This document shows positions 1-7,556 of a stretch of 64,000 nucleotides of DNA, one piece after another. The notes under the pieces were generated by a model. That model saw only the letters and a program-made list of their open reading frames with translations. It searched no databases and was not told the DNA's origin. This DNA comes from Emticicia sp037153985. GTDB lineage: Bacteria; Bacteroidota; Bacteroidia; Cytophagales; Spirosomataceae. The translations under genes and the position numbers were made by a program. How positions within the stretch are numbered: position 1 is the stretch's first letter; the number at the start of each line of letters is the position of its first letter. The DNA lies in the NCBI RefSeq assembly GCF_037153985.1, contig NZ_JBBAYI010000008.1, positions 124,001-188,000 on the forward strand, written 5' to 3'.

Positions 1-297
1 ACGACTTGAGCAGGGCACAGTATGCCAGTAGGCAAGCTAGGCTGTGTCGGGGCCTGCGGCCATAGTGGCAACAGAAGCAAAAACACGTAAGTCGGCAAAT
101 GATATGCGGGTGTTGTTGCAATGCCGTTTCAGAGCACCACAATATTGATGAAAATACCCAAGAAGTAGAAATACAAACATTGTTTTTTATTTTACGGTAC
201 TTTCATAGTGGTTCTTTGCTTAAACTGGCGGTTCAAATAGGGTTTATTGTGTATGAATGCCAGCTTTTGATTATCTTTGGCTTTCTGATTTGAACGA
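1..297. other. Left edge without a supported gene
   Basis: I see no convincing coding region in this stretch on either strand. A 64-codon open frame at 99-293 is cysteine-rich at its start, matches no family I recognise, and runs over the promoter of the next gene, so I do not call it. Confidence 0.5.
247..279 (+). promoter_or_regulatory. Putative promoter of the Crp/Fnr gene
   Basis: A TATCTTTG box at 272-279 fits the Bacteroidota -7 consensus TAnnTTTG. A TTG lies at 247-249, with a spacer of about 22 bp that is slightly long. The box ends 18 bp before the ATG at 298, so the 5' leader would be very short. Confidence 0.4.
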
Positions 298-843
298 ATG
301 CTTTATACTGCCTTAGAAAAAATAGGCCGTTTTTCGGCCGATGAGCTAGCCTTTATTGAACAGCATCTGGTTCGGAAGCCGTTCAGGAAAAACGATATTC
401 TACTGGCCGAAGGTGTGGTTTGCCAGTCGGCAAGTTTTCTGGTGTCGGGTGTGGCTTATCAGTTTTCTATGAACGACATCGAAGAAAACATCATTGATTT
501 GTATCTGACCAACGACTGGGTAATTAACTATCAGAGCTTTGTAGGGCAGAGGCCCTCTACCACTGAGATAAAAGCCTATTCCGACGGCGAACTGCTCGAA
601 ATGAGCATCTACACGGTGCATTATCTCATCGAAACCTCGCCTGTGTTTTTTCAGTTGGGCAAGCTGCTCGAGCAAGCCATTGCCCGTAACCATTATTTCG
701 ATAATGCCCTTACGCCCTTACAAAAATACACCCACTTGCTCGAAACCAGACCACAACTTTTGCAGCAGTTTCCACTCAAAATGATAGCCTCTTATCTCAA
801 AATAACGCCCGAAACCCTAAGCCGCGTCAGAAGTATGTACTGA
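298..843 (+). CDS. Crp/Fnr family transcriptional regulator
   Basis: This 181-residue protein has the layout of the short Crp/Fnr regulators common in Bacteroidota. An N-terminal cyclic-nucleotide-binding-like beta barrel (about residues 20-110, including RKNDILLAEG and VSGVAYQF) is followed by a dimerisation helix and a C-terminal helix-turn-helix (MIASYLKITPETLSRVRS, about 161-179). In this family a ligand or stress signal controls DNA binding; the ligand cannot be read from sequence. The ATG at 298 sits just after a good -7 box. The C-terminus is short, ending right after the recognition helix, so it lacks the few residues many relatives carry. It stands alone, with an unrelated membrane protein downstream. 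Confidence 0.85.
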   Translation: MLYTALEKIGRFSADELAFIEQHLVRKPFRKNDILLAEGVVCQSASFLVSGVAYQFSMNDIEENIIDLYLTNDWVINYQSFVGQRPSTTEIKAYSDGELLEMSIYTVHYLIETSPVFFQLGKLLEQAIARNHYFDNALTPLQKYTHLLETRPQLLQQFPLKMIASYLKITPETLSRVRSMY

Positions 844-939
844 TACTCCCTATTTCTTGATTTCAATCAAGTGCTTGTTTGCGCCCCATGCTGCAACTTT
901 GTGAAAATTATCATAGTTTAATTCTTAATATTTATTCGT

Positions 940-1584
940 ATGGATAAACGGTTCAGACAGTCAGCCGGACTGATGCTTTGCTTAGGCTCGGCGCTGGGTA
1001 CACTCGCAATGGTGCTTCATCCGGTAGGAGGTAGTATGCAGCACATAATTAATATTCAGCCAATAATTGTTTTTTCGCATTCGCTGGCCATTTTCTGCTT
1101 GCCCATTATGGGTTTTGGAGCGTGGGGTTTGTCGGTACTGTTGCAAACACCTAGCCGCATAGCCCTGTTACCCTTTTTTGTTTTTTGTGCTGGCCTTATT
1201 GCCGCCATGCTGGCAGGCACTATTAACGGGCTGGTGTTTCCGTATTATGTAGAGCGGTATTTTAATGCAGATGTGAGCAAAGATATTGTTAATGCCAGCC
1301 TGAATTATGGCCGATACCTCAATGCTGCGCTCGATTATATTTTTATTGCGGCCTGTGCTTTTGCAGTAGGTGGGTGGTCGGTTATGATTTTAGTTACAAG
1401 GCGTTTGCCGCAATGGCTGGGCTATTATGGTGGAGGCATTATTGCTGTTGGTATGGTGGGGGTTGTTACGGGCTTTAATTTTATCAGTGTGTCGGGCTTT
1501 ACGATATTCGTTTTAGGGTTGGTAAGCTGGCTGGTGTTGGCAGGAGTATTGATGTGGCGCAGCCAAAACACCAAAAACAGATAG
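940..1584 (+). CDS. Six-TM membrane protein of unknown function
   Basis: The 214-residue product is almost entirely hydrophobic. About six membrane helices can be counted, near residues 9-28, 38-66, 77-97, 130-153, 160-183 and 187-206. The loops are short and a basic tail ends the protein. No catalytic motif or family signature is visible to me. It may belong to one of the DUF-type membrane families common in Bacteroidota, but I cannot assign one. It follows the Crp/Fnr gene by about 96 bp on the same strand, so co-transcription is possible but not shown. The start at 940 directly precedes a charged MDKRF sequence and the first helix, as expected. Confidence 0.7.
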   Translation: MDKRFRQSAGLMLCLGSALGTLAMVLHPVGGSMQHIINIQPIIVFSHSLAIFCLPIMGFGAWGLSVLLQTPSRIALLPFFVFCAGLIAAMLAGTINGLVFPYYVERYFNADVSKDIVNASLNYGRYLNAALDYIFIAACAFAVGGWSVMILVTRRLPQWLGYYGGGIIAVGMVGVVTGFNFISVSGFTIFVLGLVSWLVLAGVLMWRSQNTKNR

Positions 1585-1634
1585 ATTACTTTTTTTATTA
1601 TTAACTTTACAAAGAACCTAACTAATAAACAGCT

Positions 1635-2030
1635 ATGGTAACAACTCAGGTGATTTACAAAAACGCGTGGCCTTATCAGCAGGATACCATGCGCTTGCCC
1701 GTGAACGATTTAGCAATGGCTTTGCCGTTTTATGAAAACGTAATGGGGTTTAAGCTAACAGCACAGCAGGATTCGCCGCATAAATCGGCGGTGCTGAGCC
1801 GAGACGACATCCGTATCGGGCTGGCCGAAAATGGCGGCGACCCCACACAGGACGGTTGTTTTTTTGAGGTAAGCAACGTGGCCGATGCCTTTGCCGAACT
1901 AAAAGCCAATGGCTTGGCTAACGAGCAGCCCAACTACACCATGCAACAACACGGCCAAACCCGCTGGAAAGTGTTTTTCGTAGTGGCCCCCGACGGGCTG
2001 TGCTACTGCCTGGGCGAACGCCAGCCCTAA
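1635..2030 (+). CDS. VOC (glyoxalase/bleomycin resistance) family protein
   Basis: The 131-residue protein shows the single-module vicinal-oxygen-chelate pattern. A beta strand and helix (RLPVNDLAMALPFYENVMGF, residues 20-39) are followed by strands carrying the surface residues (KSAVLSRDDIRIGLAE), a second helix (VADAFAELKANG) and a final strand (FFVVAPDGLCYCLGE). VOC proteins bind a metal and act in resistance, isomerisation or detoxification; the substrate here is unknown. The start at 1635 gives a plausible N-terminus; an alternative ATG lies at 1689. A decayed copy of the same kind of gene lies about 1 kb downstream (3026-3150), so this locus once had a duplicated VOC gene. Confidence 0.8.
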   Translation: MVTTQVIYKNAWPYQQDTMRLPVNDLAMALPFYENVMGFKLTAQQDSPHKSAVLSRDDIRIGLAENGGDPTQDGCFFEVSNVADAFAELKANGLANEQPNYTMQQHGQTRWKVFFVVAPDGLCYCLGERQP

Positions 2031-2399
2031 GCCTTGCTTCTGTCTGATGGCTTTTATCAGGTTGTTTCATGAGGTAAACCTGATAAAGCTAACGTATATA
2101 AAAATAAGTTTAGCACTACAAAATTATTGCAGAAAGCAAGCGTTTAAGAGAAGTAAACGCACTATTAATGAATGGCTGAGGTGTTACAATCTGGCGCAGT
2201 ACCTATTCAAGTTTCATGTTGTAAAAATACCCTGAGTTATCTGTTATCTGCGTATGCTCCTGTTCTGTGGTGCTGTGCTAAACGCTGCTAGTAGGAACAT
2301 CAATTAATTTCGTTTGCTTGTGTAAGTTGTGTAAAAGCGCGAGTATGCTTGTCAGAAAGCTGTTTTTTGAAGTGGCTAAACCTGTAAATTTATATATCA
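2031..2399. other. Gap between VOC gene and secreted-protein gene
   Basis: I support no gene here. A 62-codon open frame (2047-2235) has no start context or family signal. A 15-bp sequence, GCTGTTTTTTGAAGT, at 2359-2373 recurs exactly at 3026-3040, on the other side of the next gene. Confidence 0.5.
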
Positions 2400-2999
2400 A
2401 TGACAAAACTAATGCTGAGCTTTCTGGCATCGCTAATTTTTGCGACATCTTCGTTTGGGCAAACAATAACTTACGAAAACTTCAGAGAAATAATTCCCTT
2501 TTTACAGCAGGAAGATTTCAAGTCTGCGTATGAAAAAACGAGCAAACTTTTAAGTACAACCACAAACGATAACTCCGACATACGCGGAATGGTAACTTAT
2601 ATGAATATTTTTTCTGCGGCTGCTATGGTAACGCTCGACCAGATGACCTTCGACGAATTTGAGAAAGTTGTAACGAACTATAAAGGGCAATATATTGTAA
2701 TGCCGGCCCACCCTTGTGTGGAACGTGAGGGAGAGGCGTTTAATTCTTTACAATTAAGTAAAAATGAAGACGGTAAGTTACAAGGAATGACGATTTCGGC
2801 AAATACGAATAAGACAAGTATATTTTGCTTTGAATATTTTGATTACGCTGGCAACATAGACCCCAACGAACTGATAGGTAAAACTATTAGGTGTGGCGGA
2901 GTTTTAAAGTCAATAGAGGTTAATCCGAACAAATCTAAAATCTGGGTTGTAAGGTTGAGGGTTTCCAACGCCTTTGCAAGGCCAATTACTCCAAGATAA
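2400..2999 (+). CDS. Secreted protein of unknown function
   Basis: The 199-residue product starts with a clear signal peptide: MTKLM, then a hydrophobic core LSFLASLIFATSSF and a likely cleavage after SFG. The mature part is soluble and mixed alpha/beta, with two conserved-looking cysteine stretches (HPCVERE near 102-108 and IFCFEYF near 140-146). I recognise no domain. It is predicted to be periplasmic or exported. It is flanked by exact 15-bp direct repeats (2359-2373 and 3026-3040), and the right-hand one forms the start of a VOC pseudogene. This suggests that the gene was inserted at, or duplicated next to, an older VOC gene. Base composition is more AT-rich than in the neighbours. Confidence 0.65.
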   Translation: MTKLMLSFLASLIFATSSFGQTITYENFREIIPFLQQEDFKSAYEKTSKLLSTTTNDNSDIRGMVTYMNIFSAAAMVTLDQMTFDEFEKVVTNYKGQYIVMPAHPCVEREGEAFNSLQLSKNEDGKLQGMTISANTNKTSIFCFEYFDYAGNIDPNELIGKTIRCGGVLKSIEVNPNKSKIWVVRLRVSNAFARPITPR

Positions 3000-3025
3000 A
3001 AGCTGCGGGCTGAACCTTGTACAAG

Positions 3026-3150
3026 GCTGTTTTTTGAAGTAAACCACCCGACCGATGTTTTACCGAACTGAAAGCCAAAGGTTCGGCAGCCATAGGGCGC
3101 GTTCCGTCAGGCACGCCCTCAGCAGGGGTTTGTCTTTGGTTTGCGCCTTT
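3026..3150 (+). pseudogene. Decayed fragment of a second VOC gene
   Basis: Nucleotides 3026-3110 align by eye with 1858-1923 of the intact VOC gene: GCTGTTTTTTGAAGTAAAC against its TTGTTTTTTTGAGGTAAGC, followed by CCGAACTGAAAGCCAAAGG against CCGAACTAAAAGCCAATGG. Translation gives FEVNHPTDVL, then a one-base frame change, then TELKAKGSAAIG and GVCLWF. The reading frame is broken by this change and by a stop, and there is no N-terminal half. It is therefore a remnant, not a gene. Confidence 0.6.
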
Positions 3151-3210
3151 CATCCGGTTTGGGTATTGGGCAATGCTGATTTTAATTAACTTTACTCATA
3201 ACAAATGTAT

Positions 3211-3266
3211 TGCCGCAATGGAGTTGCCGCAACGGAGTTGCCCCAATGGAATTGCCGCAACGGAGT
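3211..3266. repeat. Four tandem 14-bp repeats
   Basis: Units at 3211-3224, 3225-3238, 3239-3252 and 3253-3266 follow TGCCGCAAYGGAGT with one to three differences. The last unit ends 43 bp before the methyltransferase start. The unit length is not a multiple of three and the repeat lies outside any gene. Confidence 0.85.
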
Positions 3267-3309
3267 TGGGTAGCTTTATTGAGGAGATTTCTGTAAAATT
3301 ACTGGAATT

Positions 3310-3888
3310 ATGAGAGAGTATATTAAAATCGGGATAAACGTATTGTGGGGCATACTGATGCTTTATTGGGCTGTGTCGAGCCTTGATAGTAAAGCAACGG
3401 CTCAGCAAGAGGCAGGCTGGAAACGCCTGTTGTATTACTGGTTGCCTATTTTTGTATCGATGTACCTGCTTGGGCCCGGCGAGTGGTTCGGGCATACGTG
3501 GCTCCGCGAGAGCTTTGTACCACATACCGACTTTGTGAGCATTGTTGCCTTTCTGTTGGCCTTGTTGGGGCTGATTACGGCTTGTTGGGCGCGCTACCTG
3601 CTGGGCCGTAACTGGAGCTTGTCGGTACAGAAAAAACAAGACCACGAACTAATTCGCTCAGGGCCATATAAATGGGTGAGGCATCCGATTTACACGGGCT
3701 TGCTGTTGCTTTTTACCGGAACCGCCCTTCTGGTAGGCGATTATCGCGGTATTCTGGCGGTGGTAATTATGGTGGTGGCTTTCTGGTTGAAACTCCGCAA
3801 AGAAGAGCAGGTAATGGCCGAGCTTTTCGGAGAGCAGTATGAGGCTTACAGGCAACAAACCAAAGCCCTGATTCCGTTTGTGTGGTAA
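3310..3888 (+). CDS. Isoprenylcysteine carboxyl methyltransferase (ICMT/PEMT-like) family protein
   Basis: The 192-residue integral membrane protein carries the C-terminal signature of the ICMT/phospholipid methyltransferase group: SGPYKWVRHPIYTGLLLL (about 118-135), then a hydrophobic span and LRKEEQVMAELFGEQYEAY (about 161-179). The RHP and the EE motif contribute to S-adenosylmethionine binding in this family. Four to five membrane helices are visible. The substrate in bacteria is usually unknown, and small isoprenoid or lipid substrates are possible. The ATG at 3310 follows the short tandem repeat. The protein is of normal length, and nothing suggests a link with its neighbours. Confidence 0.8.
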   Translation: MREYIKIGINVLWGILMLYWAVSSLDSKATAQQEAGWKRLLYYWLPIFVSMYLLGPGEWFGHTWLRESFVPHTDFVSIVAFLLALLGLITACWARYLLGRNWSLSVQKKQDHELIRSGPYKWVRHPIYTGLLLLFTGTALLVGDYRGILAVVIMVVAFWLKLRKEEQVMAELFGEQYEAYRQQTKALIPFVW

Positions 3889-3941
3889 TACCCACGCTAC
3901 TATGAATAGCGTTAACACGGGCGGTTTGCCGTTTATCCTAA

Positions 3942-3977
3942 TTTGTTTGAGGGAGCCAAAACCCGTGGCTAGTTTTG
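3942..3977 (+). promoter_or_regulatory. Putative promoter of the small membrane protein gene
   Basis: TTTG at 3946-3949 and TAGTTTTG at 3970-3977 are 20 bp apart, a good fit to the Bacteroidota -33/-7 pattern. Transcription would start about 20 bp before the ATG codons at 4005/4008. Confidence 0.45.
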
Positions 3978-4004
3978 TGTATAGCTAAACCTTAATTGGT
4001 ATTT

Positions 4005-4205
4005 ATGATGAAAAAACTCAATCCATTTTTTGTTATCGGCACCATCGGGATGCTCCTAACGGCTGTGTTACATATTGTTTTCGCGTTGGTATTGAAACTA
4101 TCGGCAACGGCGGGTTTTTTATCGGTTTATCCGGTATTTATGGCGTTCCTGCTCATAGGCTTTGCGCAGTTGATAAAACTGCGGGGGGGAGCTTCGTCCA
4201 GATAA
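4005..4205 (+). CDS. Small two-helix membrane protein
   Basis: The product is about 66 residues long and consists mostly of two hydrophobic helices (VIGTIGMLLTAVLHIVFALV and GFLSVYPVFMAFLLIGFAQL), with a basic N-terminus MMKKLN and a short basic tail. A frame extension back to a TTG at 3996 is possible, but the ATG ATG AAA AAA context makes 4005 or 4008 the better start. I recognise no family. A good promoter lies directly upstream, which supports it being a real small gene. Confidence 0.55.
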   Translation: MMKKLNPFFVIGTIGMLLTAVLHIVFALVLKLSATAGFLSVYPVFMAFLLIGFAQLIKLRGGASSR

Positions 4206-4361
4206 TCATGACCGTGTGCGTATATTAACTACCGTTTTTGGGTAGATACTCGGCCAAGAGGCTATGGGCTATGGGCTATTAGAGCGTCTATGGCGCAGCT
4301 ACATGAAAGGGCCTGCAATATATGAAAAAACTAACCTGCCGTGCGCCGAGGCACACGGCAG

Positions 4362-4396
4362 AAACAGCCTTTGGTTTGTATCGGCCAAAGGCTGTT
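4362..4396. terminator. Hairpin downstream of arsC
   Basis: A perfect 13-bp stem pairs AAACAGCCTTTGG (4362-4374) with CCAAAGGCTGTTT (4384-4396). It lies just beyond the end of the leftward ars operon. The plus-strand side is followed by a T-rich stretch, so it may stop transcription from both directions. Confidence 0.6.
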
Positions 4397-4414
4397 TATT
4401 TTATTGCTGGAGGC

Positions 4415-4831
4415 TTACAGGTTTTCGGCCACAAATGCCTTGCAATAGTCTTTAATAAGCTGCCTTACGCGCCTGAACTCCGCCATGGTTGCTTCTTCTG
4501 TTTCGCCTTTAAATTTGGCAGGGTCAGGAAAATTGTAATGAAATTTGCGGGCCTGTGTTGGTAAAACCGGACAACGCTCGCGGGCGTGGTCGCAGACGGT
4601 TATCACAAAATCAAAATCAATGTTCAGGTACTCGTCAACGTGGTTCGAGGTATGGCCCGAAATATCGATGTTGTCTTCTTGCATGGTTGCAATGGCGCGG
4701 GGGTTTACGCCGTGTGTTTCTACCCCTGCGCTATAAACGTTTGCCTTATTGCCGGCATAGTATTTTAAATAGCCTTCGGCAATCTGGCTGCGGCACGAAT
4801 TGCCAGTGCATAAAACCAATATGTTTTTCAT
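4415..4831 (-). CDS. arsC: Arsenate reductase (thioredoxin-coupled, LMW-phosphatase fold)
   Basis: The 138-residue protein begins MKNILVLCTGNSCRSQIAEG, which contains the CX5R phosphate-binding loop (Cys-Thr-Gly-Asn-Ser-Cys-Arg) of low-molecular-weight phosphatase-type arsenate reductases. The general-acid aspartate region (NFPDPAKFKG) is also present, and further cysteines include VCDHARERCP. The enzyme reduces arsenate to arsenite in the cytoplasm using thioredoxin. It is the last gene of a leftward operon with arsM and arsR, only about 5 bp after arsM. I chose the start at 4831 because the loop sits right at the N-terminus in this family; the longer frame adds only four residues that overlap arsM. 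Confidence 0.9.
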   Translation of the reverse strand: MKNILVLCTGNSCRSQIAEGYLKYYAGNKANVYSAGVETHGVNPRAIATMQEDNIDISGHTSNHVDEYLNIDFDFVITVCDHARERCPVLPTQARKFHYNFPDPAKFKGETEEATMAEFRRVRQLIKDYCKAFVAENL

Positions 4832-4836
4832 GGTGC

Positions 4837-5691
4837 TTAACAACAGCCCGAATCAGGCGGGCAACAATTTGATTTTGATAAATTTGCTTTTTCGGCATAA
4901 ACCGTGATACTGAAAATGCCTCCGGCTCTGTTTCTGAATGCTTCTATTTCTTCGGCGTTTAAGTAATTGGCCAGTATGTCGTCAGGAATAATAATTGGTT
5001 TTTCTTTCTGCAAAGTAACACGCTGAAACCCCGTTTCATGAATTAACGATAAATATTCTTTTTTCTGGATGGCTCCGGCTACGCATCCGGCATACATTTC
5101 GGCTACTTCTTTTATTTTTTCGGGTAGTTCGCCTTCCAGCACAATGTCAGAAATACTGAAATGCCCACCGGGCTTTAGTATGCGGTGTATTTCGGTAAAA
5201 ACGCCTTTTTTGTTAGGCACAAGGTTAAGCACGCAGTTGCTTACTACTACGTTGGCAAGGTTATCTTTGAGCGGGATATCCTCGATGTCGCCAAGCCTGA
5301 ACTCCACATTGCTGAAACCCAGTTTTTGTGCATTGGCTTGTGCTTTTTCAATCATGGCCTGTGTAAAATCAATGCCAAAAACTTTGCCGGTTTCGCCGGT
5401 TTCGGCTCTGGCCACAAAACAGTCGTTTCCGGCTCCTGAGCCTAAATCAACAACGGTATCGCCAGTTTGGATGCTGGCAAATTTGGTTGGTAGCCCACAG
5501 CCAAGCCCCAAGTCGGCATCGGTGGTGTAGCCCGCCAATTCGTTGTAGTCGTCGGTCATGATGTTATAAATTTCGGTCGAACAACCACCGGCGCCACAGC
5601 ACGAGGCGGCGTTGGTGTCTTTATCTTGTAAGGCTATTTCGCTGTATTTCTGCCTTACGAGGGCTTTCAGTTCGTTTTCGGTTGCTGTCAT
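4837..5691 (-). CDS. arsM: Arsenite S-adenosylmethionine methyltransferase
   Basis: This 284-residue protein is a class I methyltransferase that methylates arsenite. The SAM-binding motif VDLGSGAGND is at residues 81-90. The arsenic-binding cysteines of the family are apparent at Cys65 (LGLGCGLP), in SNCVLNL near 161 and in MYAGCVAGA near 213. Extra cysteine pairs sit at the N-terminus (CCGAGGC, 31-37) and at the end (NCCPPDSGCC). It lies between arsR and arsC in one leftward operon, so reduction by ArsC feeds arsenite to methylation. An ArsR-type half-matched operator is found just upstream (5729-5748), suggesting that arsM-arsC can be controlled separately from arsR. Confidence 0.93.
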   Translation of the reverse strand: MTATENELKALVRQKYSEIALQDKDTNAASCCGAGGCSTEIYNIMTDDYNELAGYTTDADLGLGCGLPTKFASIQTGDTVVDLGSGAGNDCFVARAETGETGKVFGIDFTQAMIEKAQANAQKLGFSNVEFRLGDIEDIPLKDNLANVVVSNCVLNLVPNKKGVFTEIHRILKPGGHFSISDIVLEGELPEKIKEVAEMYAGCVAGAIQKKEYLSLIHETGFQRVTLQKEKPIIIPDDILANYLNAEEIEAFRNRAGGIFSITVYAEKANLSKSNCCPPDSGCC

Positions 5692-5728
5692 GATTCTAAA
5701 GTTTTATGTAATGAAAAAAGTATTTCGT

Positions 5729-5748
5729 ATAACGTAAACATACGACAT
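5729..5748. promoter_or_regulatory. Second ArsR operator, between arsR and arsM
   Basis: ATAACGTAAACATACGACAT repeats the half-site TACGACAT of the perfect operator at 6121-6140, with an imperfect partner half (ATAACGTA). It lies about 40 bp upstream of the arsM start. Confidence 0.6.
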
Positions 5749-5764
5749 TGTTGGGCAAAAAATT

Positions 5765-6103
5765 TTAACAACACCCACCTGCTGCGGCTGTTTGGGTGGT
5801 TTGGTCAAAAAAAGTTCCGAACAGGTTTTTAATATGTGCCAGCACTTTTAAATCGAGGCAATAGCAAACGTTCAGGCCGCTTACTTCGCCCTGAATAATG
5901 CCTAGCTCTTTTAACTCGTTAAGGTGCTGCGACACCGTGGTGCGGCTCAGGGGTAATTCGTTAGAAATATCGCCCGAAATACAAACCTGTTTTTTAGCCA
6001 GAAACTGAATAATAGCAATGCGCGCCGGATGCGAAAGCCCCTTGGCTATTTTTGCTATTTCCTGTTGGTCTGCCTGAAAAAGCTCTGTTTTTGCGTATGT
6101 CAT
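5765..6103 (-). CDS. arsR: ArsR-family metal/metalloid-responsive repressor
   Basis: The 112-residue protein has the ArsR/SmtB winged helix: KGLSHPARIAIIQFLAKKQ, then NELPLSRTTVSQHLNELKELG as the recognition region (about 48-69), and a wing (GEVSGLNVCYCLD). Cysteines that could bind arsenite are Cys41 (QVCISGD), the CYC pair near 85-87 and a C-terminal GGCC. It is the first gene of the ars operon. A perfect dyad 18 bp upstream of its start supports autorepression relieved by arsenite. Which cysteines form the sensor site cannot be told by eye. Confidence 0.9.
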   Translation of the reverse strand: MTYAKTELFQADQQEIAKIAKGLSHPARIAIIQFLAKKQVCISGDISNELPLSRTTVSQHLNELKELGIIQGEVSGLNVCYCLDLKVLAHIKNLFGTFFDQTTQTAAAGGCC

Positions 6104-6120
6104 AAATGAGCGAATGATTT

Positions 6121-6140
6121 ATGTCGTAAATATACGACAT
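6121..6140. promoter_or_regulatory. ArsR operator (perfect dyad) upstream of arsR
   Basis: ATGTCGTAAATATACGACAT consists of perfect 8-bp arms (ATGTCGTA / TACGACAT) separated by 4 bp. It sits where the arsR promoter must lie and matches the imperfect dyad upstream of arsM. Confidence 0.8.
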
Positions 6141-6248
6141 AGTTTTGATTTGTCAATACTCTGGCAAATATTTTTTTGAAAAATCCTGAAAAACGGCTGG
6201 TGGGCGGGGTAAAAAGCTACCCGCTGGCTGTATGTGGCGGTGGGTTTG

Positions 6249-6587
6249 TCAGGCCAGAGAGGGTTCGGCCAGAATTACCTCGCGGTGCTTTTGCCCCCAT
6301 TGCACAATGGCCCCGATGAGCGGGTCGAGCGAATAGCCGTGTTCGGTGAGGCTATAAAGCACGCTTGTGGTGTCGGCCTTGCGGCTGATGAGTTTGTTCA
6401 TTTCGAGGTATTTGAGTTCTTTGGTCAGGATACGGGGCGTAATATCGCCAATATCACGTTTGAGTTCGTTAAATCGTTTGGGTTTGTCGCACAGGCTCGC
6501 CAGAATAGCCCCGCGCCAGCGTCCGCCTATGATATCGATTACATCCTGTACGTCGCGTAGTTGTACTTGTTTCTTTTTGTTTTTCAT
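6249..6587 (-). CDS. HxlR-family winged-helix transcriptional regulator
   Basis: The 112-residue protein carries the HxlR core: IGGRWRGAILASLCDKPKRFNELKRDI, then ITPRILTKELKYLEMNKLISR and the wing TTSVLYSLTEHGYSLDPLIGAI. Members often respond to aldehydes or redox stress through a conserved cysteine; Cys33 in LASLCD is a candidate. It is divergent from the NAD(P)-binding protein at 6695, with about 107 bp between start codons. This is the common arrangement of an HxlR regulator and the oxidoreductase gene it controls. Confidence 0.88.
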   Translation of the reverse strand: MKNKKKQVQLRDVQDVIDIIGGRWRGAILASLCDKPKRFNELKRDIGDITPRILTKELKYLEMNKLISRKADTTSVLYSLTEHGYSLDPLIGAIVQWGQKHREVILAEPSLA

Positions 6588-6662
6588 GTCAGGGTTTGGT
6601 GTGGTATCCTAAAGGATAGTGGTTTTTTGCGCCAATTTACTACAATTTGCTTGCTGGCTTTA

Positions 6663-6670
6663 TACCTTTG
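6663..6670 (+). promoter_or_regulatory. -7 box of the NAD(P)-binding protein gene
   Basis: TACCTTTG matches TAnnTTTG and lies 25 bp before the ATG at 6695. This supports that start rather than an ATG at 6647, which would put the box inside the gene. Confidence 0.5.
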
Positions 6671-6694
6671 CCCAAAACATTTTCAGTATTATCG

Positions 6695-7327
6695 ATGAAT
6701 ATCAGCATTATTGGTGCTTCGGCAGGGGTGGGTCTGGAAACGGTCAGGCGTGCGCTTGAACGCGGGCATCGGGTAACTACGTTGTCGCGCTCGGCAGTGC
6801 CTGTTCCTGATACGGACGCGCTCGTGCGGCTAACGGGCGATGCCACGCAGCCCGATAAACTGCCACAGTTGCTTGCACAGGCCGATGCCCTGATTGTGAC
6901 CCTCGGCACGGGGCAGAGCCGGAAACCAACTACCGTTTATTCTGACTTTGCGCGGTTGCTTGTGAGGCTGCACGAGCAAACCCCTATCAGTATTCCGGTA
7001 ATTGTGCTAACGGGTTTTGGGGCGGGTAACAGCGGGCAATATAATGCTGCCTTGATGCGCCTGCTTTTCTGGCTATTGCTGAAAGAGGTTTATGCCGATA
7101 AAACCCGTATGGAGGAGATAATAGCGCAGTCGGGCATGAAATGGGTAATGGTGCGACCGGGCCGCCTGACGGACGGGTCTTTAACGGAGGCTTATCGGGT
7201 CGAGAACCGTTTGTTTAAGGGGGTTAATATTGGAAGTATCAGCCGCGCCGATGTGGCCGATTTTCTGGTGAGGCAGGCCGAAACGCCTACCGAACTGGGA
7301 AGGTATCCGGCTTTATCGAGCCAATAA
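6695..7327 (+). CDS. NAD(P)-binding Rossmann protein (NmrA/SDR atypical type)
   Basis: The 210-residue protein opens with MNISIIGASAGVGLETVRRA, a glycine-rich dinucleotide loop (GASAGVG) in a first beta-alpha unit. This is followed by HRVTTLSRSA, ADALIVTLGTG and a lysine-containing segment KWVMVRPGRLTDG typical of atypical short-chain dehydrogenase/NmrA-like proteins. It probably binds NADPH and acts as a redox sensor or reductase; the substrate is unknown. I chose the start at 6695 because it puts the Rossmann loop at the N-terminus and lies just after a good -7 box. It is divergent from the HxlR regulator, which probably controls it. Confidence 0.82.
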   Translation: MNISIIGASAGVGLETVRRALERGHRVTTLSRSAVPVPDTDALVRLTGDATQPDKLPQLLAQADALIVTLGTGQSRKPTTVYSDFARLLVRLHEQTPISIPVIVLTGFGAGNSGQYNAALMRLLFWLLLKEVYADKTRMEEIIAQSGMKWVMVRPGRLTDGSLTEAYRVENRLFKGVNIGSISRADVADFLVRQAETPTELGRYPALSSQ

Positions 7328-7372
7328 TTATCAGTTTTAAGCCAAACCCTGTATATTTTAACTTTTGCTTTT

Positions 7373-7400
7373 GCCGTTGGGGTAACCTGACGGCTTTTTT
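7373..7400 (+). terminator. Weak terminator-like hairpin
   Basis: GCCGT (7373-7377) pairs with ACGGC (7390-7394), followed by a run of six T. The stem is short, but its position 45 bp after the oxidoreductase stop fits a terminator. Confidence 0.45.
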
Positions 7401-7556
7401 GTTTTACACAGCCACGACGGACGGTTGTTTCAAAATGCCTGAAACCCTGTACGCCTTGTTTGATAGCCCCGATGCACGCCATCGTACACGATGTTTCATG
7501 ATGTTGGGGGTGGTAAAATAACCGCTTTGACGGTTGATTTGTCGAGACATGGCAAT

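Noticed and set aside
99..293. 64-codon cysteine-rich frame at the left edge
   Set aside because: It overlaps the promoter of the Crp/Fnr gene and shows no family pattern.
2047..2235. 62-codon open frame after the VOC gene
   Set aside because: Highly basic, no domain, no promoter box or conserved start context; more likely chance in an AT-rich gap.
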